A DNA stretch of 64,000 bases from Artemia franciscana (lineage: Eukaryota; Arthropoda; Branchiopoda; Anostraca; Artemiidae). Numbering within the stretch: the first letter of the stretch is position 1; every line of letters begins with the position of its first letter. The notes beneath the pieces were generated by a model. It did no database searches. It was not told where the DNA came from and was given only the letters and a program-made list of their open reading frames with translations. The DNA lies in the NCBI RefSeq assembly GCF_032884065.1, contig NW_027062665.1, positions 2,719,266-2,783,265 of the forward strand. Reading direction: 5' to 3'. Shown here piece after piece: positions 28,291 through 40,505 of this stretch. The position numbers were made by a program, and so were the translations under genes.

Positions 28291-29708
28291 GTAAGTAAAT
28301 AAGCGTTTTGGAATTTTTTTTTTTGCTGAGAATTCCTAGTGAAGGTGACCAATGAGTGAAGTTACTGCGATTTGCTCTAATTGCTTCGGTTCTGGCAGGG
28401 ATCAGATTTGAAACTATCACTAAACAGGTGAAGCATATACTTAGGCAAAAAACTGATGTAGTTGCTAAGTCAGTTTCTGAATTTTTAACCAACTACTCTG
28501 GTTCTTACTTCGTAAGATAGAATTGGCTGCATTTCAGCTAAAATGACCCAGCAAGGTTAAAATGAAAAAAAAGTATAATAAATGAACTGAAATTTCGCCT
28601 TCACGGTAGATACAGAAGCAGATAAAAAAAACTTTTGGTCAACCAGCCGCAATTTTTTTTTTCGAGACACTTTAAATCAACTGATTCATAATATTTGGGT
28701 TGCTGATGCCCTACCAGATGTTATACTGGTAGATGTTGTATTGGTAGGATGAAGCAGTAGAAAAGCTGACAGAGATATTTTTGATTAAGGTTCACAGAAA
28801 CATGTGATTTGGCATCAAGCTTAAAACTGAAGCCCTAAAATATAGACGCGGATCCCAAATATCATTTATCATGAAGCATGAACTTTTTTATATTTAGAGT
28901 GTGTTTTTTTCTCTTTTTATGACAAACATTTAATCAAACTCGTTGAACGTACCAAGGGATGAGGGGGATGATCACTCCATAATTGGCACAACTCCCTTTG
29001 ATTTTGAAAACTAATTTTTTGTATCTTCATTAAAAGAAAAAATCAAGATAGACTGTTGCCCTCCTGTATGTTTACAAGAGTTGGTTCCACTGTCCATGGT
29101 TTCCACTACTTATCCAGTTTTTTCCCCTTTTATTGGAGTGATTACTATCATTCTTAATGTTTTGATGTAATTCAAGTGATAAGGGTAATTGAATGAATCT
29201 TTATATTCCATTGCAGTGGGATGCACCAAGGGTAGTGGAAATAAATCCTACTGTTTGAATTGGTTACGAGGTGGCTGACACAGTAGTATATGTCTGGAAA
29301 AATTTGAAGAAATTGGAAATTTAGAAAATTTATCAAAAATTATTATCGATTATTTCATCAATAATAAAAAAAAGGATAAAAAATTATAATCCTAGTTACA
29401 ATAATAATTTATAGGATGAAAGAATTTCGCAGTTTAGTTTTTATTTTTTCATCCAATTTTCCCAACGACTTTGATCAGTACGTCGGCTTTTTTTGTCAAA
29501 AACCACCAGCGACCTAAATAGTCTCGAGGAATGAAGTAGGGCAGACTCACTAAATTCATAGATCTATCAACATACATTTTTTTATCCATTTTACTATTTT
29601 TAACTCAGAAATCCTTTTAGCAGGAGTTTTTAGTAGTTACACACAAAAAAATCTGTTCGTTAAAATTGATGCCATGTCTTAGTAAACACACTCCTTTTGT
29701 TCACCACG
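28291..29708. other. No gene recognised
   Basis: AT-rich intergenic DNA with poly-T/poly-A runs. There is no convincing reading frame or repeat. Confidence 0.4.
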
Positions 29709-30089
29709 TTTATTTTATTGCACCGGGAACTTACTCTTTGATATAGACAGGTTTAACATGGAAAACAATTGTTCCTCTTCTTCTTTGCTGTCATTTTTAG
29801 TACTCAAGTGGCCCAACTATCGTGTCCTATGAAGAAAGTGTACCCTAAAGAACCAGGAAGGTAAGTTTTGGCTCTCTGTACAAGCTCACCTAAAAATTTC
29901 TAGCTCTATGGAATTATCTATGGGAAATTTTGTAACGCCTCTAATATAAGAGTTTTGTAATCCACAAGCAACAAATAATTTAATAAATAAAAATAACCAA
30001 AACAAAAATTTAAGATCTGAAGATACTTTAATCTTAGAATATTACACCAAAAAAAGAAAGATGAATCATACTATTCGCCTGAATTAAAC
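29709..30089 (-). other. TMEM41B: Probable 3' UTR of TMEM41B
   Basis: AT-rich, non-coding and directly downstream of the TMEM41B stop codon. Two overlapping minus-strand AATAAA signals (plus-strand TTTATT at 29709-29714 and 29714-29719) lie about 370 bases after the stop and are the first ones met. Confidence 0.45.
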
Positions 30090-30259
30090 CTACTCGAACT
30101 TCGATTTTAGCTTATTTTTCATTAAAATAGGCAATAGTGAAAAGACAGCAAGTAAACAAAGTACTAGAATCGAATTAAAAGATAAAGCATCTCTTGAAGA
30201 AGTTAACTGATGCAAAGTAGTACCCGCACTGATTGCCACAAACGAGGGAGGAGCTACAC
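30090..30259 (-). CDS. TMEM41B: TMEM41B (stasimon), last coding exon
   Basis: Minus-strand exon from an acceptor (TTTCTTTATAG, exon begins GTGTAGCTCC at 30259) to a TAG stop at 30090-30092. It encodes VAPPSFVAISAGTTLHQLTS, then a hydrophobic segment (SILVLCLLAVFSLLPILM) and a basic end KNKLKSKFE. These are the end of the VTT/DedA-like domain, the last transmembrane helix and the cytosolic K-x-K-x-KFE tail of TMEM41B. TMEM41B is an ER multispanning lipid scramblase needed for autophagosome formation and lipid mobilisation. The exon starts with two bases that finish a glycine codon split across the intron (FL-G-VAPP), in phase with the exon at 33588-33450. The frame is intact. Confidence 0.93.
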
Positions 30260-30860
30260 CTATAAAGAAAACATTTTGTGAGTGACACGCCTACACTGCC
30301 TTTTTCCTTATTAAGATTCTGAAAAAGATGTTTTTTCGCTATTTAAAGCACACAAAAAACGCAGAAAAACCATCTGACCATATGTACATACTCAAAACGC
30401 TCATTTCATCTACGAGAGGTTTCGAGAAACATATTAAGAAGCCCTTATGGGTATATAGCTTTTACTAGTTTCAGAGGTATGAATTAGGAACAGTTTACAT
30501 AAAAAAAAGTACGTAGACCTTGAACCTATGTGAATTTTTGAGTGGAAAACCTGCAATCATAAATTATACATATTGTAAATCAAGAGATTTTTTTAACACT
30601 TTTATTTAAAAATTCACAGACGAATAAAAAAACACCGACAGATCCCTCCCGGGAGAAGTTGTCTAAAATACATGCCTTTTTGGTTGAAATTCTCCTCCGC
30701 TCTAAGAAACTCTCGAGCTGATCACAATGATCACTAAAATTAGATTGATGGTCAATAAAGTAAACAATACAATTTAAAGATAGGATCCACCTTTTTCAAT
30801 TGTTTTTTATAATTTCTTTGCAGCTATAAAGCTTCAATAGCCATTTCGAGGAAAATGAAA

Positions 30861-31165
30861 ACCAAAACGAGCAGAGATAAAGTTTTAATAATTAAACTTA
30901 AAGCAAACTAAAATTAAAAAGAACTACCATATCAGAAATAAAGATAAAAAATACTGCTATAGATGAATCCCAAAATGAAGAAAAGTTAAATCAATAATCA
31001 GATCAAACTTAGAACCAAAACGAGCAGAGATAAAGTTTTAATAATTAAACTTAAAGCAAACTAAAACTAAAAAGAACTACCATATCAGAAATAAAGACAA
31101 AAAATACTGCTATAGATGAATCCCAAAATGAAGAAAAGTTAAATCAATAATCAGATCAAACTTAG
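30861..31165 (+). repeat. Two-copy 153-bp tandem duplication
   Basis: ACCAAAACGAGCAGAGATAA begins at 30861 and again 153 bp later. The copies are almost identical (two or three substitutions) and end at GATCAAACTTAGAA. Confidence 0.85.
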
Positions 31166-31347
31166 AAGGTGTGGAAATTATGACTAGGGAGAGTGGGCCT
31201 ACTATCCCCTAAACCTTCTAAGGGCCAGAGAAATATTTACGACTTACTGGAAACGATTTGTATTTCGAGCAGCGTTTTTTATTCGTCAAAACATTGACAA
31301 AATAAAAACCCAGGACTAACCTAAGTTTAAAAATAAGAGCTATTTTA

Positions 31348-31380
31348 CCCCCCCCCCCCCCCTCTCTCTCTCTCTCTCTC
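31348..31380. repeat. Poly-C then (CT)n microsatellite
   Basis: About 15 C residues followed by a (CT)n run, inside the TMEM41B intron. Confidence 0.9.
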
Positions 31381-31609
31381 AAGCTCTCCCAACGCGTTTA
31401 GTTTCATTTCTGTTTTATTGAAAACAATAGGTATTTTTAACAGTGTTCAAAATCTACAAAAAAAACACCATAATAATCCAAATTACTCGACAGAAATAAT
31501 GACAGGACACTAATAACTCAATATAGAATTAAGTTAATTCAGGAAAATCACGGCATTTTTTATTAGTGAATGTTACAAACATAAAAAAATAAATGTATAA
31601 AATACTTTT

Positions 31610-31612
<3 letters not shown>

Positions 31613-31685
<73 letters not shown>

Positions 31686-31739
31686 ATATATTGTATTAAT
31701 GTATATTGTATATAATATATATTGTTTAATTACAATATA

Positions 31740-31823
<84 letters not shown>
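31613..31823. repeat. Paired (TA)n tracts
   Basis: Two TA tracts separated by about 50 bp of TTGTATTAATGTATATTGTA-type AT-rich text. Confidence 0.9.
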
Positions 31824-31826
<3 letters not shown>

Positions 31827-33449
31827 ACTTTAAATTTGGGCTAGATTTTAATATTCAGTGAAGATTTTCGATCAGCTAGATTACGGATAAAGCTCCTACC
31901 TATTACGAAAAAAAACAACCCTTTATCGAGTGAACGAATTACTATAGATTTGAAGTCCCCTTGCCCCCCCTCAACACTCCGTGAAATTTTAACTCTACCA
32001 CACCCCCTCCTGCCGTTCTAAGGTATCACACATATGCTATTATGATTGCCAGGGTGCATATACTGTCTTTTGTATTTACCTTGCTACTTAACCTCTGAAT
32101 AGACTATAGACCTGATATGGGCTTACAGTATAAAATCGTTTAGGCGAATTGAGAAAAAAACATTTTATTTCCCCCACTCCCCATGTTCCCTCCTCTGGTT
32201 AAATTTGCATTTCATTTGGCCCCCTAACAGTTACACTCCTTGAAAGTTTAACTTAACATCCCAAGCCATTCCTGAGATACTGTAAATATTCTGAACCTGC
32301 ACCATATAGTATTTAGATTTATCTCCCTACTGAAACTTAATTGATTCTAAATCTTACAGAGGCTTATAGTGCAAAAACGCTTAGGCGGATCGCAGACGCG
32401 ACAATTTAACCCTACTTCCTTCAGTACGAACCTAAAAGTCCCCTTACTTTCCTACCCCCCCCCCCATATACACATACGAACTGCAATTTTTAATACATTC
32501 TCTGAAGTTGCTCTGGAAATAATGAACATATGCGATTTTTTCAGCCTAGGTATGAATATTATATTTGTTTATTTACCCCTTTTTCCCCCTGAAAGTCAAG
32601 ATTCGAGGTAAATATGAAACTTAAACACCCCTAAGTTTCAACTTGATCTCCTTGAATATTCCTGAGACACTATGGATACCCAGTTTCCTTAACCTAGGTT
32701 GATACTGCGTACGAAGCTGCCATAAAAAAAAAGAAAAAAAAAAGCTTTTTCGTCCCTTTATCAGGTTCCATATTTTTCAGCATGAATATATTGTTCATTC
32801 TGTTTTCTAGTCTAAACAGATATCCCCGTAGCCCAACGACTCACGACTATAAATTTCAAACTGGTCAATGACAAAAAAAAAGTTTTTTGCTCCGTTTCCA
32901 CTACCCCTAAAACCCCCTCTCCTTTGGCAATAACAAGTGAGATCTTCTTAACCTAGAGATCAACACAAGAAACTTTTAAGCTAATCCCACACTCAATACG
33001 AAACAAGCCTCTCTTTTTTCATTAAGAAATATATATGTCAACACTTTGCAATGCGCATTACTTACGGCCCTTGCCCCAGGGGCAGTGAGTCATATCAATG
33101 CCGAAGGCAAGTTTATAGGATCGTTTTACTATTTTGGACAAAATGGCTATCTCTAGGTTTTGCCTGTCATTAAAATAACGCGATCCATTTGCAACGTACG
33201 TTAAATTTTAATTGAAACTATGTTTTACCGTCTCTATCAAAAGGTCTATAAAAAAAAAAACCTTGAAAGCGACTGGATTTGATCTAAGCTCTCCAATATT
33301 TTCTCATAGCTCTACATAGCGGGTTCAATAGTGAGGAACTTAGTCCTCACTATTGATGACTTAGTCCTCACTATGTTTTAGGATGCTTCAAATAAAATGT
33401 CAGAAAACATCCTCGATTATCAAAACTAGGTTACTTCTATAGAACTCAC

Positions 33450-33588
33450 CTAAAAACGTTCCAAAAAAGAAGGGCCATAGATCAACTCCAAGAAGAGGTG
33501 CACACAAGTTTATAAACCAGTTGGGCAAGATTGGTGTTATTCGCAGAAATATAATATAGTTCAGCATGTGATCACGATTCTTTTGGAC
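33450..33588 (-). CDS. TMEM41B: TMEM41B (stasimon), internal exon
   Basis: A 139-bp exon with a TTGGTTTTAG acceptor and a GTGAGT donor. It encodes VQKNRDHMLNYIIFLRITPI, LPNWFINLCAP and WPFFFGTFLG. This is the core of the VTT domain, including the R-I-T-P and P-N-W-F-I-N motifs that mark the TMEM41/VMP1/DedA superfamily; the first region contributes a re-entrant helix in these proteins. It enters in phase 0 and leaves in phase 1, fitting both neighbours exactly. Nothing is missing compared with vertebrate TMEM41B as I know it. Confidence 0.95.
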
Positions 33589-35917
33589 CTAAAACCAAAA
33601 ATTAGAAGTGTCAATCATAAATTCATCAGTTTTAATAATAAAAATACCAGAAAAGTCATAGAAATAAAAATAATGAACGATCAAAAGCCGAACTGACAGT
33701 CTATAGCTAAAATTTATTGTAGTTGTATATTTATTTATTTTTTTCTTCTTTCCACTTTTGTTTTGAAATTTCTATCGTTTCTTGATTTTTTTTTCTTTTT
33801 TTATCTCTTTTTTCTTCTTAACTTACTTTTATTAGAGTTTTTAGATTTTGTTTAACTATTCTTTTTCGTTTCCATTGAGGATGTCTTTTTTTAGTATACA
33901 ACCGAAATACTCACAAGAAGTTCTCTTGTTGTAATATTTAGGAAGTCTCTGAAAATCACTAACCTAAAGCCTTATTTCTTAGCTTTATTATGTTTTGGAG
34001 TTTGAAAATGAAACGAATTTCGACAACAGTCATCACAGGCATGCTGTTAAGGCAAAAGAGAGGTGCTCCAGGTTCGACTTTGTCCAGAATCCCATAACTA
34101 TTTCAAGTACAGTCACGAATTCTAATCATTTTCCTCTTTTTGAGTACATTTACTCCACCCTGCTCACTGACAAAAATAAAAGTTTCGTAAATGATTGAGC
34201 AGTTACTGAAGCGTTAGAAGCGAAGAAACGTTAGCAAAACAAAAAAAAAACGACAAAAGGAAAAAATTTGGCAGCATTGTGGAAAACATGAACCTTGTAT
34301 GCCGAGAAAACTCTTTACATCTAGACCCCCCATTTCATTCAAAAATGTCACCCCCCCCCCAACCTTTGGGAAAACTTAGGTAGTCACTTTTGAGTGAGTA
34401 GATAAAAGGAGTTGAAATCAAACATCTACACAAATATGTATGTTGGTCATCTAATGTCATATAACGGTCATTTAACGTAACCAAACGCTCAAGCTAATTA
34501 GTGCCATCTACAGGCATATAATGCTTATCAGTTACTTTATGATGAATAACGAACCGCAACTCAATGCTATGGTTAGTGTCATGAAACATTGACAATAAAT
34601 ATTCCTTTGAATAGGCGTTTTCTTTTTTTTTAAATTGTTGATTAAGCACCTCAAGTACTATTTGATCCCATTAAAAAGTATCTTATGCTGTAATGGCAAG
34701 CGTACCTAATGCCATCTAGTCATCCATGCTCTGCATAAATTTCTATAATGTCCCTTTTAAAATTGGTAGTCAAGTCAATGTCAGTCATCTAACAGTCAAG
34801 GCCATGCAAAATTACATGAACTTTCCTTTTTAATGTTGGTGGTCCCGGTTTTGCTAGTTTAGGCACTTCCAGATAGGCTCTGACGATGAAATTTGGCAGG
34901 CGTATCAGGACCAGACCAGATTAAATTAGAAATAGTCGTTTCCCCGATTCGACCATCTGGGTGGGGGGGGGAGTGGGGAGACGGTTAATTCAGAAAAATT
35001 AGAGAAAATTAGGTATTTTTAACTTACGAATGGGAAATCGGATCCTAATGAAAATTGATATGTAGAAAGGTTTTATGTCTCAGATGCTCCATTTTCAATT
35101 GGGATGTGATCCGGGGACACAGAGGGTTGGAGGGGGGAAACAGTTATCTTGGAAACTGGAAATCTTGGAAAACGCTTAGAGAGGAGAGATCGGGATGAAA
35201 CTTGGTGGGAAGAATAAGCACAAGTTCTAGTTATATTGGAACGGTTCCGCTCTCTTTGGGGGAGTTCGGGGGGGTGTTAGTTCGGAAAAACTCCCCCCAT
35301 TGGGGGGAGTTGGCGGGGGAAACCGGAAATTTTGGAAAACGCTTAGAGTGGAGAGATCGGGATAAAACTTGGTGGGCAGAATAAGCAAATGTCATAGATA
35401 GGTGATTGACATAACCGGAACGGATCCGCTCTCTTTGGGGGAGTTGGGGGGAGGGTTAATTCTGAAAAATTAGAAACCATTTGGTATTTTAACTTACGAA
35501 GGAGTGATCAGATCTTAACGAAATTTCATATTTAGAACGACCTCGTAACTCAGATCTCTTATTTTAAATCCCGACCGGCATAAGCCTCTGATTTTCCTTT
35601 TGAATCAATCTATTGATTCTTAGAATTTTGCTAGACATGATGCCATGTGAGCTCTTGGCTCTTCCGGCCTCGTCACAAGTGCCATATGAGCTCTTATTTA
35701 ATTTAGAAAGTACAGGTTTTCCAACCATAATTCTCACCATCTCCATTTTCTACTTATCCAATACACGTATAACGTTAGTCAATGAAGATCATCATTCATA
35801 ATTCCTGAGTTTTATCAAGCACGATTTCAGGGTTTAAGCCTTCTGAACCTGGATTTTCGGACCCGTTCTGGCTACACGAAGATACAAAAATAGATACAAA
35901 CGAATTAAAATACATAC
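33589..35917 (-). other. TMEM41B: TMEM41B intron with interspersed repeat
   Basis: A 2.3-kb intron. 33589-34849 shows no gene; 34850-35720 is the ~300-bp interspersed repeat described separately; 35721-35917 is unassigned. Confidence 0.65.
34850..35720 (-). repeat. ~300-bp interspersed repeat, minus orientation
   Basis: Reverse-complement copies of the units arrayed at 61832-64000. Examples are GATGAAATTTGGCAGGCGTA, GACCATCTGGG followed by poly-G, GAGAGATCGGGATGAAACTT and CGGCATAAGCCTCTGATTTT. Roughly two and a half units are present. The outer end GTGCCATATGAGCTCTTA matches the array's start at 61840-61860 in inverse orientation, so both loci share the same edge. Confidence 0.75.
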
Positions 35918-36116
35918 GGTTGCAGCCCAGCTCTTAACTCTTTCTCCAGCGTATTTGAATAACACTCGGCGTCCAATTAAAGCAGACAGGAAAAAGCACA
36001 GAGAGGCACCAATGGCTGAACAGGTGCAAACCATGAAAAGAGCCAATGGGAAGGGAAACAGAAATCCAGACAAAATGGATAGAAATATTGATCCAGGTAT
36101 AGCGAATGACTGCAAG
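35918..36116 (-). CDS. TMEM41B: TMEM41B (stasimon), internal exon
   Basis: A 199-bp exon encoding (F)LQSFAIPGSIFLSILSGFLF, then PFPLALFMVCTCSAIGASLC and GRRVLFKYAGERVKSWAAT. This is the most conserved part of TMEM41B: F-A-I-P-G-S, the G-F-L-F-P-F-P-L-A-L hydrophobic run and G-A-S-x-C. Two AGs are possible at the 5' side. Using the one at 36117-36118 (exon starts CTTGCAG) restores the expected Y-I-F-L-Q across the junction with the upstream exon; the next AG would lose residues and break phase. The donor is GTATGT. It ends in phase 0. Confidence 0.95.
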
Positions 36117-37081
36117 CTATCACATGTTGATAAGGAAAATAAAAAACAAGCATATTAACACTGAAAATCATCAAAAAGCTAAACAAAACACGCTAAAAAA
36201 GGATCTATAGAAGACATATAATACTTCAACCGCACACAAAAAAATTAAAGTGACAAAGAGTGTGCTTTTCTAGCTATGGTAATAGAGAATACAATTTCTG
36301 AGAGGGGGGGGGATATCAGCCATCTTTCCTCCTTGCCAATATGGTTAAGCCCAATTTAGTACATACTTATAGGCAGGGCCAGATAAAGGGCAATTGGAAC
36401 GACTAGGCTCCGTGTTACCATCAAAATGAGCAAGAAAATTTGATATTTAAAGCAAATTGTCTTTGATGATAAGAAATTAATTATGAATTATTCAATCAGT
36501 TAAAATATATTTATTTTAAGTTTGAACTGCTGTATGAGATTTATAAATGTATTCATAAAGATACAATTTATAATATAGAAAACTGATACCCGTAAAAATT
36601 TCATGTCAAATTTATTGGATTTAATCGCCATAGTTCTATTTTAGAGGCAGTTTGCACTCCACACGTGAACTACTATGTAGGTATATTTTATTTAAATATA
36701 TAGAGAGGGCCCCGGACTATTCGATCCAGGCCTACTGATAAGACTGCCGCTCCATAGGAATTTTGACAAGATACTGATCCTAAGCTCGGGATACTGGGAA
36801 AAGTATCTAAAATCCTAATTCAAGGTGGTTTCCTCTTGCTGCAGTTAGCATAAGGCCTTAAAATAAGATTTAAACTCAATATTACTCTTCGGGCCCATCA
36901 TGCCATTTCCCCACAAAAAAAAAAAATCGAGTTTGTCAAAGTAATGAGAAATACTCTTGGGTAATCAGATGTTGCTAATGTTAATAATAATAATCTAATA
37001 AAAAAAAAGGCGCAAGCATCTTATAGTTGTCAGCGAAACGACAAACTAGAAAACATATGAAGTACAAGAAAACATTCAGCC
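36117..37081 (-). other. TMEM41B: TMEM41B intron, unassigned part
   Basis: AT-rich, with no reading frame or repeat recognised. Confidence 0.4.
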
Positions 37082-37395
37082 GAGTAGATTGGTGCGTGAG
37101 ATTTAGGATTCTTTGTCTGAGAGGGCGAGTGTTCGAATCCTAGTGTACCCAATTATTTGGTTTGGGACGAGAGTGAGCGGCAAAACTGTAAGCTCAGCCA
37201 GAGTTGACCCAGCTCTAAATGGGTACCTAGAGTTATCTGGGGAAGGTAAACAGTAAGGGTGTGCGAAAGCAAAGGATGGTTGTCCCCCAACCCCCCATTG
37301 TACTTCCTGGCTGAAGGGCCAAGAAATGGAGATCAACACCGCCGGTACGGACTGTAAAGTCTAATGCCGTATCCTTTACCTTTTTTTTACCTTTT
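37082..37395 (+). mobile_element. tRNA-derived SINE
   Basis: About 315 bp. The head has an A-box-like TTGGTGCGTGAG (37089-37100) and a consensus B box GTTCGAATCC (37131-37140), at tRNA-like spacing. A unique body follows (AGTTGACCCAGCTCTAAATG, then GGAGATCAACACCGCCGG), then a T-rich tail (CCTTTACCTTTTTTTTACC). This is the layout of tRNA-headed SINEs. It lies against the end of a minus-strand LINE fragment, in the opposite orientation. Confidence 0.75.
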
Positions 37396-37790
37396 ACAAG
37401 AAAACTATTTAGTTCTTTCTTTAATGAATCCACATCTTGGCTATTTACTATTGCTGAGGGCAGACTGTTTCATTTTCTGGTTGAGTTTCTCGGTTTGAGA
37501 AGGTCCATCCTCTTGTGTCCTTGAAGCACGCACCTTGCAGTTTCAGCTGAACGCCCCGTAGACATGATGCAGTGAGCTGTTGAGCGTCAGTGGGTATAAT
37601 GACATCATGAAAGTTCCTTTGCATATCGTGTAAGCTCCAATTATTTCTCTACGGTAAAAGTAGCAAGTTAAAGTTGATAGTTGGAGCTTCCGGTGTCGTT
37701 CTTCATAAGGGAGGTGAGATAAAGTTGGGTAAAACAAAGATGTAACATCCTGCGTTCTATCCGTCGGTCAGAATCTAATGTTATGGACCA
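37396..37790 (-). pseudogene. CR1-like LINE, C-terminal RT fragment
   Basis: Minus-strand pieces, with frame changes, give LPYEERHRKLQLSTLTCYFY, REIIGAYTICKGTF, a QLKLQGACFKDT-like stretch and SLPSAIVNSQDVDSLKKELN. This is the order seen at the end of CR1-type RTs: LxxRRxxxDLIxxYKIL, then LKLxxxxxxxxxRxxFFSxR, then WNSLPxxVVxAxxVxxFKxxL. No catalytic motif is present, so it is an old 5'-truncated copy. The SINE above abuts its 3' end. Confidence 0.7.
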
Positions 37791-39779
37791 GTTTTTCTTT
37801 TTGTTAATTTTGATTAATTAAAAATACCTGATGGAGAATCTTAAGCTACTGTAGACGTATAACATTATCCCACCGGAAGGTTGTAAGTAGCCATAGTCTT
37901 TGAAACCCTGGGGACAGTGAACCTAGAAAGTTAAGAGTAAATCAACGGCTTTGACACATATTCCCCCCCCCAAAAAAAAAAAATTTGGAAGACCATATAC
38001 AGAATGAAATTCAAAATATTTTGTGAAGGTTTTCAAAATGTAGATTTTAGAGGTTTTCAGAATAGAAAAATGAAAAAAAAAAATAGTCTCAGCAATTTTT
38101 TCCAATAAGATGATTTAGCCTACTTGGCGTCAGAATCCTCGTAGAAGAAGTTATATGCGCTTTTAAGCATATTTTTTTTATATATATTACTTAAAAAAGC
38201 TTTCAAAATTATTTTTAAAACTCCCCAAGTATTTCCTCATATTTGCAATTTTATACACCAACTTGAACATATTCCATAGAATATGCAAACGTGACTGAAG
38301 AGCACTCAAAATGAGTCTCATCCCACAACGGGAGGACATCTACGCAGCGGCCCACTTGAGGGAGGCTTGGAGGATACTCATTGAAGCTTGGCGTACTTCT
38401 GGAGGCACTGGAGGAACTAGGGTCTCATAAACATAATGAACAACAAACAGAAAATCCTTCTAACAATGTTAAAAGAGCAAAATAATGAACTGAAGCGTTA
38501 GAAACATTCTATATTAACAGTGATTTCGCCAACCCTTTAAATTATGAAGCTCTTTCTTTTTATTTCTAAACGAAGAAAAATATGGGAAATTATTAAGTTA
38601 AGGTCATCGCTCTGGATTTGGAAGAGCCTTTTGCAATATTTCCGGGGAAATCCCTGAAAATTAGTAAATGTTAGGCATTGTGGCAGAACAATTACAATAA
38701 TAATTTGTACACTATGGGACCGAATTACTTGGATCAGAGATTATTATTCGTGTAATAAGAATGTTCTTAATGAGAAAATTGCTTGTCTAGATACGTCACG
38801 ACTTTTGTAAAAAAAAAAAAAGGATTTAATGGTTTTTGGAATAACATTTTCATATCAACGAAGTCATAAATTCCTAGACATCCAATACCATTGTGGGTTT
38901 AGCTACCAACAACAATGACAACCATTAACATCCCATTGGAAATTAAGGAAACATTCCCTAAACAATTCATTCTTTCGTAATTTTAGAAATCGTTTGCACA
39001 AGAACAGTAGTGATGCCTCTCTGCTTTTAAAGGCAGCCCTACCACTTTGAATTCCAGTCCCGACACTTTTTAAAAACTTCTTCAAGATGCAGATGCATGT
39101 TACGTAAAAGGGACTGCTTTCTAAGAGATGCAGGTGTTAATGACATAATAGAGACTGCTTATATCGCAGTCAAAGAATGACTTGTGCAAAGAAAAATGCA
39201 ATACTGCACAATTCCACTTTATGGCTTTATTAATGAAATGAAAATTATTTCATTTCAAAATTAAATGAAATACTAATTAACGAACATTATCCAATTTTCA
39301 TATCTGTCAGTTGGATTTACAGTGCACCGCAACAGATTTAGATTCAATATTTTGTACAAAATATCCTATGCGATAATTAGCGTTTGACTAGTCATTGTAA
39401 AGACCTTGACCATTCACTCTAGTGTCAAACCAGAACTAGACAATCCACTGTAATTTGCTGATTCTATTAACTGTAAATGTTAAGTTCTTTCGTGGTTCAA
39501 AGTAGCATCGAGCAACTTTCTATCCTGCCTGGTTTAAATAAGCATTTGTTAGGCACGTCGAAAACGATTTTTGATTTTTCGTTTTCGCTCTGCTTCTATT
39601 CAAATCGATATTTTTCCAGTTCCGTTCAAATGTTCGCATTAATAATTATTTGGCGGAAATAATTGAACACAAGTTATAGATTTATCTTATGTTTTTTGAC
39701 CAGAAAACTGAGGCCATTCTCTTGGACAATTTAAAATCTTCATCTAAATCAGATAAATGCATCACGAAAAAAAATCAAT
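37791..39779 (-). other. TMEM41B: TMEM41B intron, unassigned part
   Basis: Apart from the short GC-richer ORF at 38311, only AT-rich DNA with poly-A/poly-C runs is seen. Confidence 0.4.
38311..38430 (+). CDS. Short unrecognised ORF (39 aa)
   Basis: MSLIPQREDIYAAAHLREAW and RILIEAWRTSGGTGGTRVS, ending in TAA. It is a GC-richer island of about 150 bp in AT-rich DNA with a helical, alanine/arginine-rich composition. It could be a captured exon fragment or an unrecognised repeat. There is no start context or splice signal that I trust, and no family is recognised. Confidence 0.15.
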   Translation: MSLIPQREDIYAAAHLREAWRILIEAWRTSGGTGGTRVS

Positions 39780-40505
39780 TTGTAAAATCTGGAGGGAGGG
39801 GGGGGGGATAATCAGGAGAGTGAATCAACAATCTAGAATTTTCTAGATAAACATTATGGGTGGCCGGTGTTTATCCCCCCCCCCATGGAAAAGACCCCCC
39901 GTGGAAATTATGGCTTTCCAAATTGAATTTTATCTGAGTTTTTTTTTTCCGTAGATGGAAGAAGTTTTGGTAGTTTTGTATTATGTGCCACTCACTCAAG
40001 TCTACGCTGTGTGTAAAACGAGAACAAACCGTTTTTTTTTTGGTTAGTTTCGTTGTTACTTTATAAACAAATATGGGCTATAGATTTGCATATAAGGGGG
40101 GGGGGTGTGTAAAGTATAGCAGGTCTGCATGCAAAATGTGTTAGGCACAATTATTCTGCATATTATGAAGCAAGAATTGTTTTCTGACTTCTAACAGTCC
40201 AAATACTTTACCCCTCCCCTCCCCTTATGTTCAAACATACAGCCCAAATTATATATTTCCCATATATTTTGTCACTTATCTTTGTCTTGTTGCACTAAGC
40301 TGAAAAAAAACTAACAGAAACCGGTTTGTTCTCGAGTTTTACATGGTGTAAACTTGAGTGGCGCACAATACACAAGAACGAAAATATCCCCCCCCCTACG
40401 GAAATTGGAAAAACACAACTCAAATAAAATTCTCGAATTTGGAAAGCCTCATTTTCCAAGGAGGGAGGGGGGGTAAACTCCTAGAAACCTCTATGAGAAC
40501 TGACT
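39780..40505. mobile_element. Small fold-back element with poly-C/poly-G runs
   Basis: Inverted arms: left 39855-40045 (TTATCCCCCCC, GGAAATTATGGCTTTCCAAA, CACTCAAGTCTACGC, AACGAGAACAAACCG) pairs with right about 40310-40470 (CGGTTTGTTCTCGAGTTT, AACTTGAGTGG, TTTGGAAAGCCTC, GGGGGGGTAAA). Arms are about 75-80% similar by eye, with roughly 260 bp between them. No ORF. Non-autonomous. Confidence 0.6.

Larger units (their letters stand above)
30260..33449 (-). other. TMEM41B: TMEM41B intron, repeat-rich
   Basis: A 3.2-kb intron containing a 153-bp tandem duplication (30861-31165), a C/CT microsatellite (31348-31380) and two (TA)n tracts (31613-31823). It also has a stretch of fold-back-like text near 33050-33180 (ATGGCTATCTCTAGGTTTTG). 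No other gene is seen. Confidence 0.7.

Noticed and set aside
29801-29860. A 60-bp plus-strand candidate exon between TTTTTAG and GTAAGT
   Set aside because: Both splice signals look good and one frame is open (QVAQLSCPMKKVYPKEPG), but it lies in the likely TMEM41B 3' UTR on the opposite strand, and no partner exon was found.
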